Assembly (NCBI RefSeq): GCF_016864235.1
Contig: NZ_CP045732.1
Span: 1,860,001 to 1,924,000 of the forward strand
Direction: 5' to 3'
DNA from: Legionella sp. MW5194
GTDB taxonomy: Bacteria > Pseudomonadota > Gammaproteobacteria > Legionellales > Legionellaceae
Length of the DNA stretch: 64,000 nt
In this document: positions 45,460 through 54,903 of the stretch, piece by piece
How the letters are laid out: the number at the start of each line of letters is the position of its first letter
Position numbering within the stretch: the stretch's first letter is position 1
Made by a program: the position numbers and the translations under genes
The notes under the pieces: generated by a model
What the model saw: only the letters and a program-made list of their open reading frames with translations
Database searches by the model: none
Told to the model about the DNA's origin: nothing

Positions 45460-47283
45460 TCACCCATCTTTGTGAGTTTTTCTGTCAATGGTTGTTATGG
45501 ACTCCCGCCGGTAACTCTGAGGTTTATCCCCAGTCCATTGGCTCATAAAGGGATTAAAAATGGAGAGCGAGGGATCATGATCTGGCTGTTTCTGCTTTTT
45601 CAATGTCGCCAGTCCCAGATACTCCAGAATTAAAATATAAAACCAGCCGAGGTCCCATTCGTTTGATTGATAAGAAAATTTGCAGCTGGAAGGGTTACCA
45701 TGGTGATTATTGTGCAACTCTTCACCCATGATGAACAACCCGAAACGCGTCAGATTATGAGAATTATCCTGGGTGTCAAAATTGCGGTAGCCGTAATAAT
45801 GACCAAGCCCATTAATCACGCTCGCTTGCAGGATAATTTGCAAAATCATTTGCAGGAACCACAACGGAACCCCCCAGATGCCAAAAAAGGCGATATAGAT
45901 TAGCATTAACACCAAGGGGCCTGCCATGGAAAATTTTCCATAGAGATGTCTTTCTAAAAAATCATCATTGCGAATAACACCCAATTGTTTGACGTTCTCC
46001 TCTGTCTTGGCGCTATTATAAATTTCTATCCCGGATAAAAACAACGTTTTAATGCCCAGGTTAACAGGGCTGTGTGGATCGTTTTTGCCATCGGGATCCT
46101 GATGATGCAAACGATGGATTGCTACCCATTCCCGGCGATTGGTTCCTGTCGCCAACCACAGCCAAAAGCGAAACAAGTGTGTGATCACAGGATGGAATTT
46201 CAAGGCACGATGCGTCTCGGAGCGATGCAGGTAAATGGAAATCGTTAGTAATGACAGGTGCACAGTAAAAAATAGAATAATCAAGAATGCCCAAACGTTG
46301 ATGCCGATAAATCCTTGGGATAAAGGCGGAAAAACCATACAAACAAGCCAATAGATAAATACAAAAAGCAGAATACCAAGAACGAAAGGGAAATAGCTGG
46401 AATAATGGTTTTTAAACCAATGGACCACGTCGTTAATCAACAGCAGGTTTTTAAATTTTTCGAAATCGATTTCGGTGTCGATACCAATCGCAAGCTGATG
46501 CCGGTCAATGTCACCCAGAAGCGGTGGGACCTGTCTGTCTCCTATTTTATCCCAAACCGTTAAAACAGTGGCAAAATTCTTATTACAATGCGCTTTGGTA
46601 TGATGTTGCAGATGATATCGGGGGGTAACGATAAATTGACATAAAATTCTTTCAAATTTGTCGTTAATTCTCACATTACTGTGGGAAAAGAAAGAAATGA
46701 TCGTATGAGAAAAATTGATGATCGCAAACGCAAGAAGGCAAGGGCCAAAAATAATCACACACAGAGAGCGAGTTATCAGAAGGCTTAAAAAATCAAGCGG
46801 ATGCAGGCGAAATGTGGTTGTAATATTGGGGGATTTATCACTGTGATGGATCTGGTGAAAATACCAGAATATATTAACCGAATGGCCGAGGCGATGATGA
46901 GTATAATAAATGAGATCCGATATTATAAACCAGACAATAAATACCAGCCAAAATGGAGCACCATAAGAATTAAGTAATCCTATGTTATTGATTTCACAGT
47001 AATAAGCAAGAAAGTAATTGCTAATCGGGTAAGCAGAAAAGATATTAATCAACCCAATAGACCAGTTTAGCAGACGGCGACGTCGAAACCCGGCTTTGCC
47101 GAGGTGATGTAATCTGGCAACATACTCCAACGCGATGAGAGAGGAAATAATCAGGAAAAATGCCAACGTTAACAGCAAATTATAAAAATCTAAATCAGCA
47201 ATGTCATACTCTGTCATGATTCGGCCTGATAATACTGCCGTATCCCTGGCAAATTCACACCCAAGGTATTCATTTTTGAGCAC
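45460..47283 (-). CDS. Fatty-acid hydroxylase and acyl desaturase fusion protein
   Basis: 607 residues, two di-iron membrane enzymes in one chain. The N-terminal half (about 25-290) is of the sterol desaturase/fatty-acid hydroxylase superfamily: HHRLGHS, HQIHHSD and HLQHHTKAH histidine boxes, four or so hydrophobic helices. The C-terminal half (about 300-590) is an acyl-CoA/acyl-lipid desaturase with YLHRSETHRAL, IHRLHHQDPDGKNDPHSP and GEELHNNHHGNP boxes. Both sets of boxes are complete, so two oxygen-dependent changes of one lipid substrate are likely, perhaps hydroxylation plus a double bond. Start choice is uncertain: MTEYDIADL at about residue 23 is an alternative. A decayed copy with the same fusion is at 30.4-32.1 kb. 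Confidence 0.9.
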   Translation of the reverse strand: MLKNEYLGCEFARDTAVLSGRIMTEYDIADLDFYNLLLTLAFFLIISSLIALEYVARLHHLGKAGFRRRRLLNWSIGLINIFSAYPISNYFLAYYCEINNIGLLNSYGAPFWLVFIVWFIISDLIYYTHHRLGHSVNIFWYFHQIHHSDKSPNITTTFRLHPLDFLSLLITRSLCVIIFGPCLLAFAIINFSHTIISFFSHSNVRINDKFERILCQFIVTPRYHLQHHTKAHCNKNFATVLTVWDKIGDRQVPPLLGDIDRHQLAIGIDTEIDFEKFKNLLLINDVVHWFKNHYSSYFPFVLGILLFVFIYWLVCMVFPPLSQGFIGINVWAFLIILFFTVHLSLLTISIYLHRSETHRALKFHPVITHLFRFWLWLATGTNRREWVAIHRLHHQDPDGKNDPHSPVNLGIKTLFLSGIEIYNSAKTEENVKQLGVIRNDDFLERHLYGKFSMAGPLVLMLIYIAFFGIWGVPLWFLQMILQIILQASVINGLGHYYGYRNFDTQDNSHNLTRFGLFIMGEELHNNHHGNPSSCKFSYQSNEWDLGWFYILILEYLGLATLKKQKQPDHDPSLSIFNPFMSQWTGDKPQSYRRESITTIDRKTHKDG

Positions 47284-47568
47284 ACCGTCTAATTATAGAA
47301 TAAATTTTTATGATTTGGCCGGATTTTGAACGATTACCGAAAACGTCTTCAAATAGGTTCCCTGCCAGTTAACCCGATGGTCCAAAGCAGCCCTGCTTTA
47401 TCAATTTGCAGTAGAAATACCCCCTGCTTTTCAGAGCGAGCAGGAGAACCCGGGATACGGGCTGGTTGCTTGCTTTGCATCATCCCAATTTACTGTGCTT
47501 GCCAATCGCATTCTCAATGCCTGGTTTTTTGTTTGCTATAATTTTAAAAAAATCATGCCGAAATTTTT
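47284..47568. other. Divergent intergenic region with extended -10 box
   Basis: 285 bases between the divergent desaturase fusion and the c-di-GMP operon. TGCTATAAT at 47534-47542 is a good extended -10 for the plus-strand operon, 28 bases before its ATG. No other gene or hairpin stands out. Confidence 0.5.
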
Positions 47569-49440
47569 ATGGATGAAAATAAATATGATTTTCGTATCAT
47601 CGTCATTGACGATAACACTGAGATTCACAAGGACTTTATCAAAGTTTTAACTAAAACAGCCCAAAATGAGCTAGAAGATTTAGCGCAACAACTCTTTGAT
47701 ACGGCGAATGTCAATTCAGATAACCTGGTTTTACCCCACTTTAAAATAGACACCGCGACGCAAGGACAGGAAGGTGCCGCACTGATTGAAAAAGCAACCA
47801 GGGAGCAAGAGCCCTATGCACTTGCTTTTGTCGATGTTCGTATGCCGCCAGGCTGGGATGGAATCGAAACAATTAAGCACATATGGGCCATTGACCCAGA
47901 CATTCATGTCGTGATTTGCACAGCCTATTCCGATTACAGTTGGGAAGAAACCATTCAAGAACTCGGTCACAGTGATAATTTTCTTATTTTAAAAAAGCCC
48001 TTCGACCATATTGCTGTCCGCCAATTAGCCTATGCGTTAACCAGGAAATGGAAATTATTGCGTGAGTCCCGTGTCTATACCAAATCGTTGGAACAGGAAG
48101 TGGAAAAACGCACCGAGGAATTACGGTATCAAGCGACCCATGATGCGCTTACCGGCCTGGCAAATCGGGCGCTGTTGCATGATAGGATGCAACAGGCAAT
48201 TGCTGCCTATAAGCGTTACCAAACCAGCTTTGCCGTTGCATTTTTCGATTTGGATCGATTTAAACTGATTAATGACAGTTTAGGTCATCCCGCGGGCGAT
48301 GAGTTGCTCGTGACAGTCGCCCAGCGTTTATTATCCGCAGTCCGCTCTTTCGATACCCTGTCTCGATTAGGCGGCGATGAATTTGTAATGATCATTACAG
48401 AGCTGAAGAGAATTGAGGATATATCAAAAATTGTTACCAAGCTATTACGCGTTATTAAAGAACCTGTGCAAGTGGCGGATCATGTTTTTAACATCACGAG
48501 CAGCATGGGTGTCGCTATCTACCCTTATGATGGCCAGGAAGCCGATGAATTGTTACGTAATGCCGATGCTGCAATGTATCATGCGAAGAAATTAGGCGGG
48601 GATAAGTTCCAGCTTTATTCTGCGAACATGAATGAAAAAGTATTAGAACAGCTGGAGCTTGAATCACAGTTGAATCAAGCAATGGATAAAAAGGAAATGA
48701 TACTTTGGTATCAGCCGCAATTCCATATTCATACTAATAAACTGCAGGCGGTCGAAGCCTTAATTCGCTGGAATCATCCCACTCGCGGTGTACTGTTACC
48801 TATCGATTTTGTCCCTATAGCAGAACGGACAGGCTTAATCATCCCATTGGGTGATTGGGTAATAAAAGAAGCCTGCCTACAAAATAGACGGTGGCAAGAA
48901 CGCGGGCTGCCGCCTATACGCGTGGCGGTCAATGTTACTGTTCAGCAATTAAATCAAAGCGATTTTGTCCAAAAAATTAAAACCATTTTGACGGAAACCA
49001 ACCTGGAGCCTAAATATTTTGAGATTGAACTCAGTGAAAGCTCGATAATGGATGACTCCATTATCGACAAAATTAATGAATTAAAAGAATTCGGGATTGA
49101 AATTGCGTTGGATGATTTTGGCACCGGCTATTCCAATTTGTATCATTTACGGCATTTGGCCTTGAATCGTTTAAAGATTGATCGCTCATTTATTCATAAT
49201 ATTACTCGTAACGACGAAATAATCATTCAAGCAGTAATAGCCATGGCCAGAAGTTTGAACCTGGAAGTTCTTGCGGAAGGGGTTGAGACACAAAAACAGC
49301 TTGATTTCTTAAAGGGTAACGAATACAGCCAGATTCAAGGGTTTTATTTTAGCAAGCCATTCCCTGCTTCGGAACTAACAAGGTTATTAGAAGACCCCGA
49401 TTCCATTAATGACATGTTAAGGAAAGCCAGGAAGGAATAA
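47569..49440 (+). CDS. REC-GGDEF-EAL response regulator (c-di-GMP turnover)
   Basis: 623 residues. Receiver domain (about 8-160) with acidic pair IDDN, phospho-acceptor Asp89 in AFVDVRMPPGWDG, CTAYS and Lys in KKPF. It carries an insertion of about 25 residues before the third strand. A short coiled linker leads to GGDEF (about 185-345) with ATHDALTGLANR, FFDLDRFKLIND and intact SRLGGDEFVMI. The EAL domain (about 360-615) has VEALIRWNHP, NVTVQQL, DDFGTGYSNL and EGVETQ. Both catalytic signatures are intact, so it may both make and break c-di-GMP, set by phosphorylation. The partner kinase is two genes downstream. Similar REC-GGDEF-EAL/kinase pairs are known in Legionella (Lpl0329/Lpl0330). Confidence 0.95.
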   Translation: MDENKYDFRIIVIDDNTEIHKDFIKVLTKTAQNELEDLAQQLFDTANVNSDNLVLPHFKIDTATQGQEGAALIEKATREQEPYALAFVDVRMPPGWDGIETIKHIWAIDPDIHVVICTAYSDYSWEETIQELGHSDNFLILKKPFDHIAVRQLAYALTRKWKLLRESRVYTKSLEQEVEKRTEELRYQATHDALTGLANRALLHDRMQQAIAAYKRYQTSFAVAFFDLDRFKLINDSLGHPAGDELLVTVAQRLLSAVRSFDTLSRLGGDEFVMIITELKRIEDISKIVTKLLRVIKEPVQVADHVFNITSSMGVAIYPYDGQEADELLRNADAAMYHAKKLGGDKFQLYSANMNEKVLEQLELESQLNQAMDKKEMILWYQPQFHIHTNKLQAVEALIRWNHPTRGVLLPIDFVPIAERTGLIIPLGDWVIKEACLQNRRWQERGLPPIRVAVNVTVQQLNQSDFVQKIKTILTETNLEPKYFEIELSESSIMDDSIIDKINELKEFGIEIALDDFGTGYSNLYHLRHLALNRLKIDRSFIHNITRNDEIIIQAVIAMARSLNLEVLAEGVETQKQLDFLKGNEYSQIQGFYFSKPFPASELTRLLEDPDSINDMLRKARKE

Positions 49441-50612
49441 TGATGACAAATAACAGGGCATTATTTATCGTATCGGTGGTTTGTCTTGGTCTCATGGTGA
49501 GTTATTTTTTTTGGGGAACTAAAACACATCACCGGTTACCCACTTATTTTACCTACACCAACGAAGAGCAAGCCTCTTTGTCTGGATTAGAGACGAAACA
49601 ATCAATAACAGAAAACTCATTAAAGAAATGGGATAGCCTCATGTTTGAATTGATTAAATCAAATAAATTAGGCGATGCCCCAGCGTCTCGAATCTATGCT
49701 TATGTTTACACAGCACAGCGCGATGCCGCTTTTTTATCTTATAATGTAAAACAGCAATTTGCAGGTAATCTCGATGTTATTTCGAGCGACGTGCTCTGTT
49801 TGTTTTTTCCTAATGATTGCTCCAAAATTAAATTCCAAGTTAAAAGCGACGGCTACTCAAGTCAATTATCAAAACTTGTTTTAAGTAAAATCAACGCTCG
49901 TATCGCTCAAGATACCTCAGGAGAAAGGCTATTCACGCAACCGTCAGGTAAAGGGCATTGGCACGGAACAAAACCCTATTTTGGGCAGGAAGTGGGTTCC
50001 TGGAAACCCTGGGTTATTACTTCTGTAGAGCCCTTCCTACCCATAAAGCCGCCACCCGTGGGTGCGCAGGCCTGGCAAGCGCAACTTAAAGAAACAGAAA
50101 CGGCGCTAAACGCCATTACCCCAGAACAAACAAAGGCTGTTGTGTTTTGGGCTGGGAACCCATCGACCATCACACCACCAGGAATTTGGTTAAAATTTGC
50201 CAATGATTACATGGAAAAAGAACAGCTGCCTTTGCCCAGGATGGTATTCGTGCGTTCGGTATTAGCCATGGGCATTGCCGATTCAGTAATAGCAATTTTT
50301 GCAGCCAAATACACCTATTGGATAAAAAGGCCATTCATGTTGAATCCAGGTTTACATACAGTCATGCCCACACCAAATCACCCGAGTTATCCAGCTGGTC
50401 ACTCAGGCATTTCGGCCACCGCCGCAACCATTTTAACTTATTATTTCCCACAAAATAAATCAGACTGGTGGGAAAAAGCCCGGGAGGCAAGCTCAAGCCG
50501 TATATGGGGCGGGATACATTTTCCAATGGATGCTGAGGGGGGATTACTATTAGGTGAGAAGGTCGCGAATGCCGTCATCAACTCGCAGCCTCAGATCATG
50601 GATGCAAAATGA
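49440..50612 (+). CDS. PAP2-family/vanadium-haloperoxidase-like exported enzyme
   Basis: 390 residues. An N-terminal signal anchor (ALFIVSVVCLGLMVSYFFWG) is followed by an alpha-helical domain with YTYWIKRPFML, PNHPSYPAGHSGISATAATI and SSSRIWGGIHFPMDAEGG, the three phosphate/vanadate-binding boxes with the catalytic His residues. Such proteins act as acid phosphatases or haloperoxidases in the periplasm. Coupled: the start overlaps the previous stop, and its own stop overlaps the kinase ATG by 4 bp. A PAP2 enzyme between regulator and kinase genes is unusual. Confidence 0.88.
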   Translation: MMTNNRALFIVSVVCLGLMVSYFFWGTKTHHRLPTYFTYTNEEQASLSGLETKQSITENSLKKWDSLMFELIKSNKLGDAPASRIYAYVYTAQRDAAFLSYNVKQQFAGNLDVISSDVLCLFFPNDCSKIKFQVKSDGYSSQLSKLVLSKINARIAQDTSGERLFTQPSGKGHWHGTKPYFGQEVGSWKPWVITSVEPFLPIKPPPVGAQAWQAQLKETETALNAITPEQTKAVVFWAGNPSTITPPGIWLKFANDYMEKEQLPLPRMVFVRSVLAMGIADSVIAIFAAKYTYWIKRPFMLNPGLHTVMPTPNHPSYPAGHSGISATAATILTYYFPQNKSDWWEKAREASSSRIWGGIHFPMDAEGGLLLGEKVANAVINSQPQIMDAK

Positions 50613-52252
50613 GCATTCGATATAAAATTTTGCTAAGTATGTTAATGGTTGCATTACTTTTCATTCCATTAAATGTTTACTTATTAAAACGTTTTGTTGA
50701 TGTTAAACAAAATTTTTTAACCATTGTTGATAAAACAGTTCCTCGATTAGAGGCCCTGCTAACCATGCAAAATTTAACAACACGCATCGACTTGTTCATT
50801 AAAAATTTTAGAATCAAATTCAATCAGGCAACAATGAATGGTAATGCACCAAAAAAAATAGACTCTGTAAAAGATGAGTTTTTAGCCCTGTTGGAAGAGC
50901 TGGGAGAACAGCAGAACATATACAAAAAATATCAGATACAAACGACCAAAAAAAACGTGAAGAGGCTGAATGAGTTGCGGGACGATGTTATTTTGGCGGC
51001 TTTAGACGTATTCTCTGTCAAAGAGCAGAATAAATCCCCGAAACAATTAGAGCTAAAAGCAAAACACCTCGCCGACAAGGAATATGAGCTGAATGAATTT
51101 ATAAAAATTTTGCTTTTTCAGGAATCTACTTTTTTGGAAGAGGAGCGAGAAGGAATAAATACCGCATCCCATGAGTTACGAAATCTAATTATTCTTTTAA
51201 ATACCGTCATCATTTTAATCATCATTTTCTTAAGCCTTTTCCTAACGAAAGTGATATCAAAACCCATTATTCACCTTAGTCAGTTTGCCAATAACATCGA
51301 TTATGACAATTTAAAGCCTCTTTTGCCTATTCTTAGCAATGATGAGATCGGTGATTTGCAGAATCATTTAAATAAAATGCTACAAAAATTAAATAAAGCC
51401 AAGGCGACTTTAATTGAAACGTCTCGCTCTGCCGGGGTGGCTGAAATTGCCACCAGCATTCTACATAACGTAGGCAATGTATTAAACAGCATCAATACAT
51501 CGGTCGCTTTATTATCAGAACATATTAAACTGTCTTACGTATCGCAATTGCCCAAGTTGCTTGACGTTATCGAGGATAATAAAAACAATCTGGATCACTA
51601 CATTAACCACGATGAACGAGGTAAATTGGTTATACCTTATTTTAAAAAATTGATAGGACAATTAACAGATGAAAAAATCAAAAATGAGGAAGAACTAGAA
51701 ACGCTGAATAGAAATCTAACTCATGTTAACCAAATTATTGCGATGCAACAAAGCGCCAGCCGTCCTGGCTCACAGATTCTTGAACCCATTAATATTGATG
51801 ATTTAATTGAAGAAATATTACTTTTATATGCTAGTCGTCTCAGAAAAGCAATGATTAATGTAGAACGCCAATTTCATCAAACACCTCCCTTGGTATCCGT
51901 TAAAAATAAAATTCAACAGATCCTTATTAATCTGGTAAAAAATGCGGTTGACTCCCTGACAATAAGCAACCAGACGCTAAAACGATTAATTATAAAAGTT
52001 GAACTGATGGAAGATAAAAGGCGGCTCCTCATTCGTGTTAGCGATAATGGGTCCGGGATTTCTAAAGAGCATTTATCAAAAATTTTCTCTTTCGGTTTTA
52101 CAACAAAGCAGGAAGGCCATGGCTATGGTTTGCACAATTGTGCATTATTAGCCAATGAATTAGGCGGTCAGCTTCAAGTTGATTCTGCTGGTCCTGGTCA
52201 GGGCGCCACATTCACACTCATTATCCCATTCGAAGTCGAAAAATCCTCCTGA
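50609..52252 (+). CDS. Membrane sensor histidine kinase
   Basis: 547 residues. TM1 (about 7-25), a mostly helical extracytoplasmic region to about 190, TM2 (IILLNTVIILIIIFLSLFL), a HAMP-like segment with SKPIIHLSQFANNIDYDNL and a coiled linker. The dimerisation box AGVAEIATSILHNVGNVLNS holds the phospho-His. The ATPase domain follows with ILINLVKNAVDSL (N box), VSDNGSGISKEH (G1) and FSFGFTTKQEGHGYGLHNCA (F/G2). Probably phosphorylates the REC-GGDEF-EAL protein of the same operon. Confidence 0.93.
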   Translation: MSIRYKILLSMLMVALLFIPLNVYLLKRFVDVKQNFLTIVDKTVPRLEALLTMQNLTTRIDLFIKNFRIKFNQATMNGNAPKKIDSVKDEFLALLEELGEQQNIYKKYQIQTTKKNVKRLNELRDDVILAALDVFSVKEQNKSPKQLELKAKHLADKEYELNEFIKILLFQESTFLEEEREGINTASHELRNLIILLNTVIILIIIFLSLFLTKVISKPIIHLSQFANNIDYDNLKPLLPILSNDEIGDLQNHLNKMLQKLNKAKATLIETSRSAGVAEIATSILHNVGNVLNSINTSVALLSEHIKLSYVSQLPKLLDVIEDNKNNLDHYINHDERGKLVIPYFKKLIGQLTDEKIKNEEELETLNRNLTHVNQIIAMQQSASRPGSQILEPINIDDLIEEILLLYASRLRKAMINVERQFHQTPPLVSVKNKIQQILINLVKNAVDSLTISNQTLKRLIIKVELMEDKRRLLIRVSDNGSGISKEHLSKIFSFGFTTKQEGHGYGLHNCALLANELGGQLQVDSAGPGQGATFTLIIPFEVEKSS

Positions 52253-52402
52253 TTAGCGCTTGCCCAATCCATAACCATTGATCTTTCATTATTTAGAAAT
52301 AGTTATCTCGATCGCATCATCAACGAATTTTTTGATTAATCCTGATAAAAAAAAGGTATTATGCGGGCAGTCATTTTTGAATATAAATTACTGAGTTAAA
52401 TT

Positions 52403-53407
52403 ATGCCTCAACCCTTTATTATTTATAAATCCCTGCATTCCGGGAATTCAAGAAAAATTACCGTTATCCAGGGACAACCTTATTATCAATCAACAGGGGT
52501 AAACTCGGGGAATAAAGATCTTTGGTACCCTTTTATTATGATAAGAGGAACCAGAGAGGTCAATATTGATGAATTGCCGCCGGATTATAGCCGGGTTACA
52601 TTCAGTGCCGCTATGCATCTATTAGAGGCTAATGTTCTTGTGAAATATGAAGCCTGCTATTTAATTCAAGAGAGAAAAAAAAGCGATCTCTTACCCAACG
52701 AACTCCATCAGGGTCGGCTCCCTACAAAATCCACACTCATCATGAGTTCTCGCCTGAGTGGGGGTCATGTTTTTGAATCCGCAGAATTAAAAGCCTACGG
52801 ATTAACCGAAAGCGAAATTACAAGAGCCCACACTCCAATTGACTTTGACAGTCAAGCACTTGCCACCCTGACCCAGGTTGATGAAGTCAATGATTGGCTG
52901 ATAACCCAAGGGGCCGTGGTTTTAAAAAAAATAGCCTGTCCCAAGCCAAATCATTTTGGTCCAGACAACGATTTTGATATCTCTGAAGAAAGCCATCAAA
53001 AAATAATTTCTACAATTAATGCCTATATCAATTCACGAGGCACCATGGAAGATGGCCAGGCCGTATTGAATTTAAGAAGCAGGTGGTTTCGTAATAACCA
53101 ATTAACCAACAATAAAATGGATGAAGCGTCTTGCCTCCTCAAGCGGGTAAACTCGACAAGAAATGCAGAATTATTAATAAAAATCGTTTCAGACATGATG
53201 GAGATCGATTGTGACTTGGAAAACGCGAATAAGATAACCCATCTATTGACGACGAGTCGATTCAAAGCATGTTTGCAAACTATCCATGCGGTTTTAACCA
53301 ACGAGAGTATCAGCTACAATCAAAATAAAAATCAATCCGAGTCTTGCCATGATAAAGAGGAGTTTGACTTTCCAACCGGGGCCTCATACCCCGGTAAAGT
53401 GAGCTAA
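52403..53407 (+). CDS. Unknown protein with acidic C-terminus, candidate effector
   Basis: 334 residues, no signal peptide or membrane segment. The first 170 residues look beta-rich (FIIYKSLHSGNSRKITVIQG, HVFESAELKAYGLTESEI), the remainder helical. The last 20 residues (ESCHDKEEFDFPTGASYPGK) contain an acidic patch followed by small and polar residues, as in many Dot/Icm substrates. Family unknown. Position at the head of an effector-like cluster is the main hint. Confidence 0.7.
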   Translation: MPQPFIIYKSLHSGNSRKITVIQGQPYYQSTGVNSGNKDLWYPFIMIRGTREVNIDELPPDYSRVTFSAAMHLLEANVLVKYEACYLIQERKKSDLLPNELHQGRLPTKSTLIMSSRLSGGHVFESAELKAYGLTESEITRAHTPIDFDSQALATLTQVDEVNDWLITQGAVVLKKIACPKPNHFGPDNDFDISEESHQKIISTINAYINSRGTMEDGQAVLNLRSRWFRNNQLTNNKMDEASCLLKRVNSTRNAELLIKIVSDMMEIDCDLENANKITHLLTTSRFKACLQTIHAVLTNESISYNQNKNQSESCHDKEEFDFPTGASYPGKVS

Positions 53408-53727
53408 TTACTAACCACGCTCACTCATGCCCTGAGCTATTTCGATAACCATAACTCAGGGATGTGATTAAATACATTTAATCGTGCTTCTGCAATCTCT
53501 GGAGGAAGTTCTTTGCTTGACCAGGGTAATATACAGTACTTCATGCTTATTAATAAAACTGACTCGGAATGTAACACCCAAATCTTAAAGATTTATTAAG
53601 CAAACTGACTTGTTGTTTATCATCCTATCGCCTCCACTGGAATAATTGGAAGCAAACAGGCTTAATAAAATCCTAAGCATTCTTTGATAATATGCGCAAC
53701 CATCGAAACAGGCTAAAAAAGACCACT

Positions 53728-54903
53728 ATGACCTTTGAAGAAAATTTAAAGTTAGCAACGACGGTATTAGATGAAATTAAAAAAACCGTAACCACCTCCA
53801 ATGACATTATTCCCGCGGTTGACCTCCCCGTCATGGATACCCAACTCCTCCCGGAATACATAAACCGATTTGGTATTGATCGGGTACAGGAGATGTTAAG
53901 TTATACGGACTATGCTGCACAATTAAGAGGCGACTTCAAGGATAGCACCCTAAAAAAACTGAAGCAGGACAAGCAAATTTCACCTCAAACAACCACTTAC
54001 GTTGCGATAACCATGATGGGGGTTGGCGAATGTGCTGACACGAGTAATCTTGCCGTGGTGCTGCTTGCTAAAATGGGCTGTCAAGCGCCTATTCATGCCC
54101 TGGTCCTTAATGGCAAGAAGCCAACAGGCGAAGATTTTCTGCACATGATGGTGGTGATAGGAAACGGCCACATCAATCCCTCTGAACTTATACCGACGTT
54201 TAAAAAACTCAGTGACGATTGCGTTTTTATCGATCCGTTACTTGGTGTTGTTGGTCAAGCCAATAAAATCGATACCATCAAAGAGCAAATGGCTTATCTC
54301 ACTGTTTTTTCACTTAAAAACATCGGTCAGATCTTTACGACAAAAAATTTTAAAGAGCAGGCTGAGCAAATCTACAATACTGCAAAAGCAGTGAGCGGGG
54401 AATGGCAAAAAACAATCCCCTCCTATCCAAAACCGGTTAAAAAACCAGCGGCATCAGAAGCCTTAAAAACAAAAAACCAGTTGACAGAATCCAAGGCCAG
54501 CAGCGCTGCAGGAACCGAATTAGGTCTGTTTAAATCAGATCCCCATGCCAGCTTATTAAAAGAATTAGCGTCATTTGAATCAGACCCTACGACAAAAGCC
54601 GCTTTCGATTCCATAAACAACAAAAATTATGCTCAGGCCATTCGTCGTATTTGTACTGTCAACAATGAAAAGAGCCATGGCATGTTGAACATTATTTTGA
54701 AATTCAGGGAAAGACTATCCATTATTATCGACGAGCAGGCTGGCGACAAAAAGCAAAACGCTTTGCACATTGCCGCCTCGCGCAATAATCACGTTGCCTA
54801 TGATTTGCTAATTGCTTCCGGTGCAAAGCAGGACATTAAAGACAGTGAGAGAAAAACAGCAAGTGATTATTACCTGCCCAGACTCGCCTCATTAACTATC
54901 TAG
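53728..54903 (+). CDS. Cys-His-Asp protease/transglutaminase-like protein with ankyrin-like end
   Basis: 391 residues from the ATG at 53728. An upstream in-frame ATG (53692) lies inside a probable -10 box (TGATAATAT, 53685-53692), so the downstream start is favoured. The middle has GVGECADTSNLAVVLLAKMG, FLHMMVVIGNGH and CVFIDPLLGVVG, spacing Cys, His and Asp (102, 139, 169 from this start) like transglutaminase/papain-type triads, for example the Legionella effector RavJ. The C-terminus has one clear ankyrin unit, KQNALHIAASRNNHVAYDLLIASGA (in two parts). Activity is inferred only. An effector role is likely. Confidence 0.72.
   Translation: MTFEENLKLATTVLDEIKKTVTTSNDIIPAVDLPVMDTQLLPEYINRFGIDRVQEMLSYTDYAAQLRGDFKDSTLKKLKQDKQISPQTTTYVAITMMGVGECADTSNLAVVLLAKMGCQAPIHALVLNGKKPTGEDFLHMMVVIGNGHINPSELIPTFKKLSDDCVFIDPLLGVVGQANKIDTIKEQMAYLTVFSLKNIGQIFTTKNFKEQAEQIYNTAKAVSGEWQKTIPSYPKPVKKPAASEALKTKNQLTESKASSAAGTELGLFKSDPHASLLKELASFESDPTTKAAFDSINNKNYAQAIRRICTVNNEKSHGMLNIILKFRERLSIIIDEQAGDKKQNALHIAASRNNHVAYDLLIASGAKQDIKDSERKTASDYYLPRLASLTI

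Noticed and set aside
53661..53681. PmrA box (CTTAATAAAATCCTAAGCATT-like) before the protease/ankyrin gene
   Set aside because: The half-site spacing is wrong or the second half poor. Too weak in AT-rich DNA to call.
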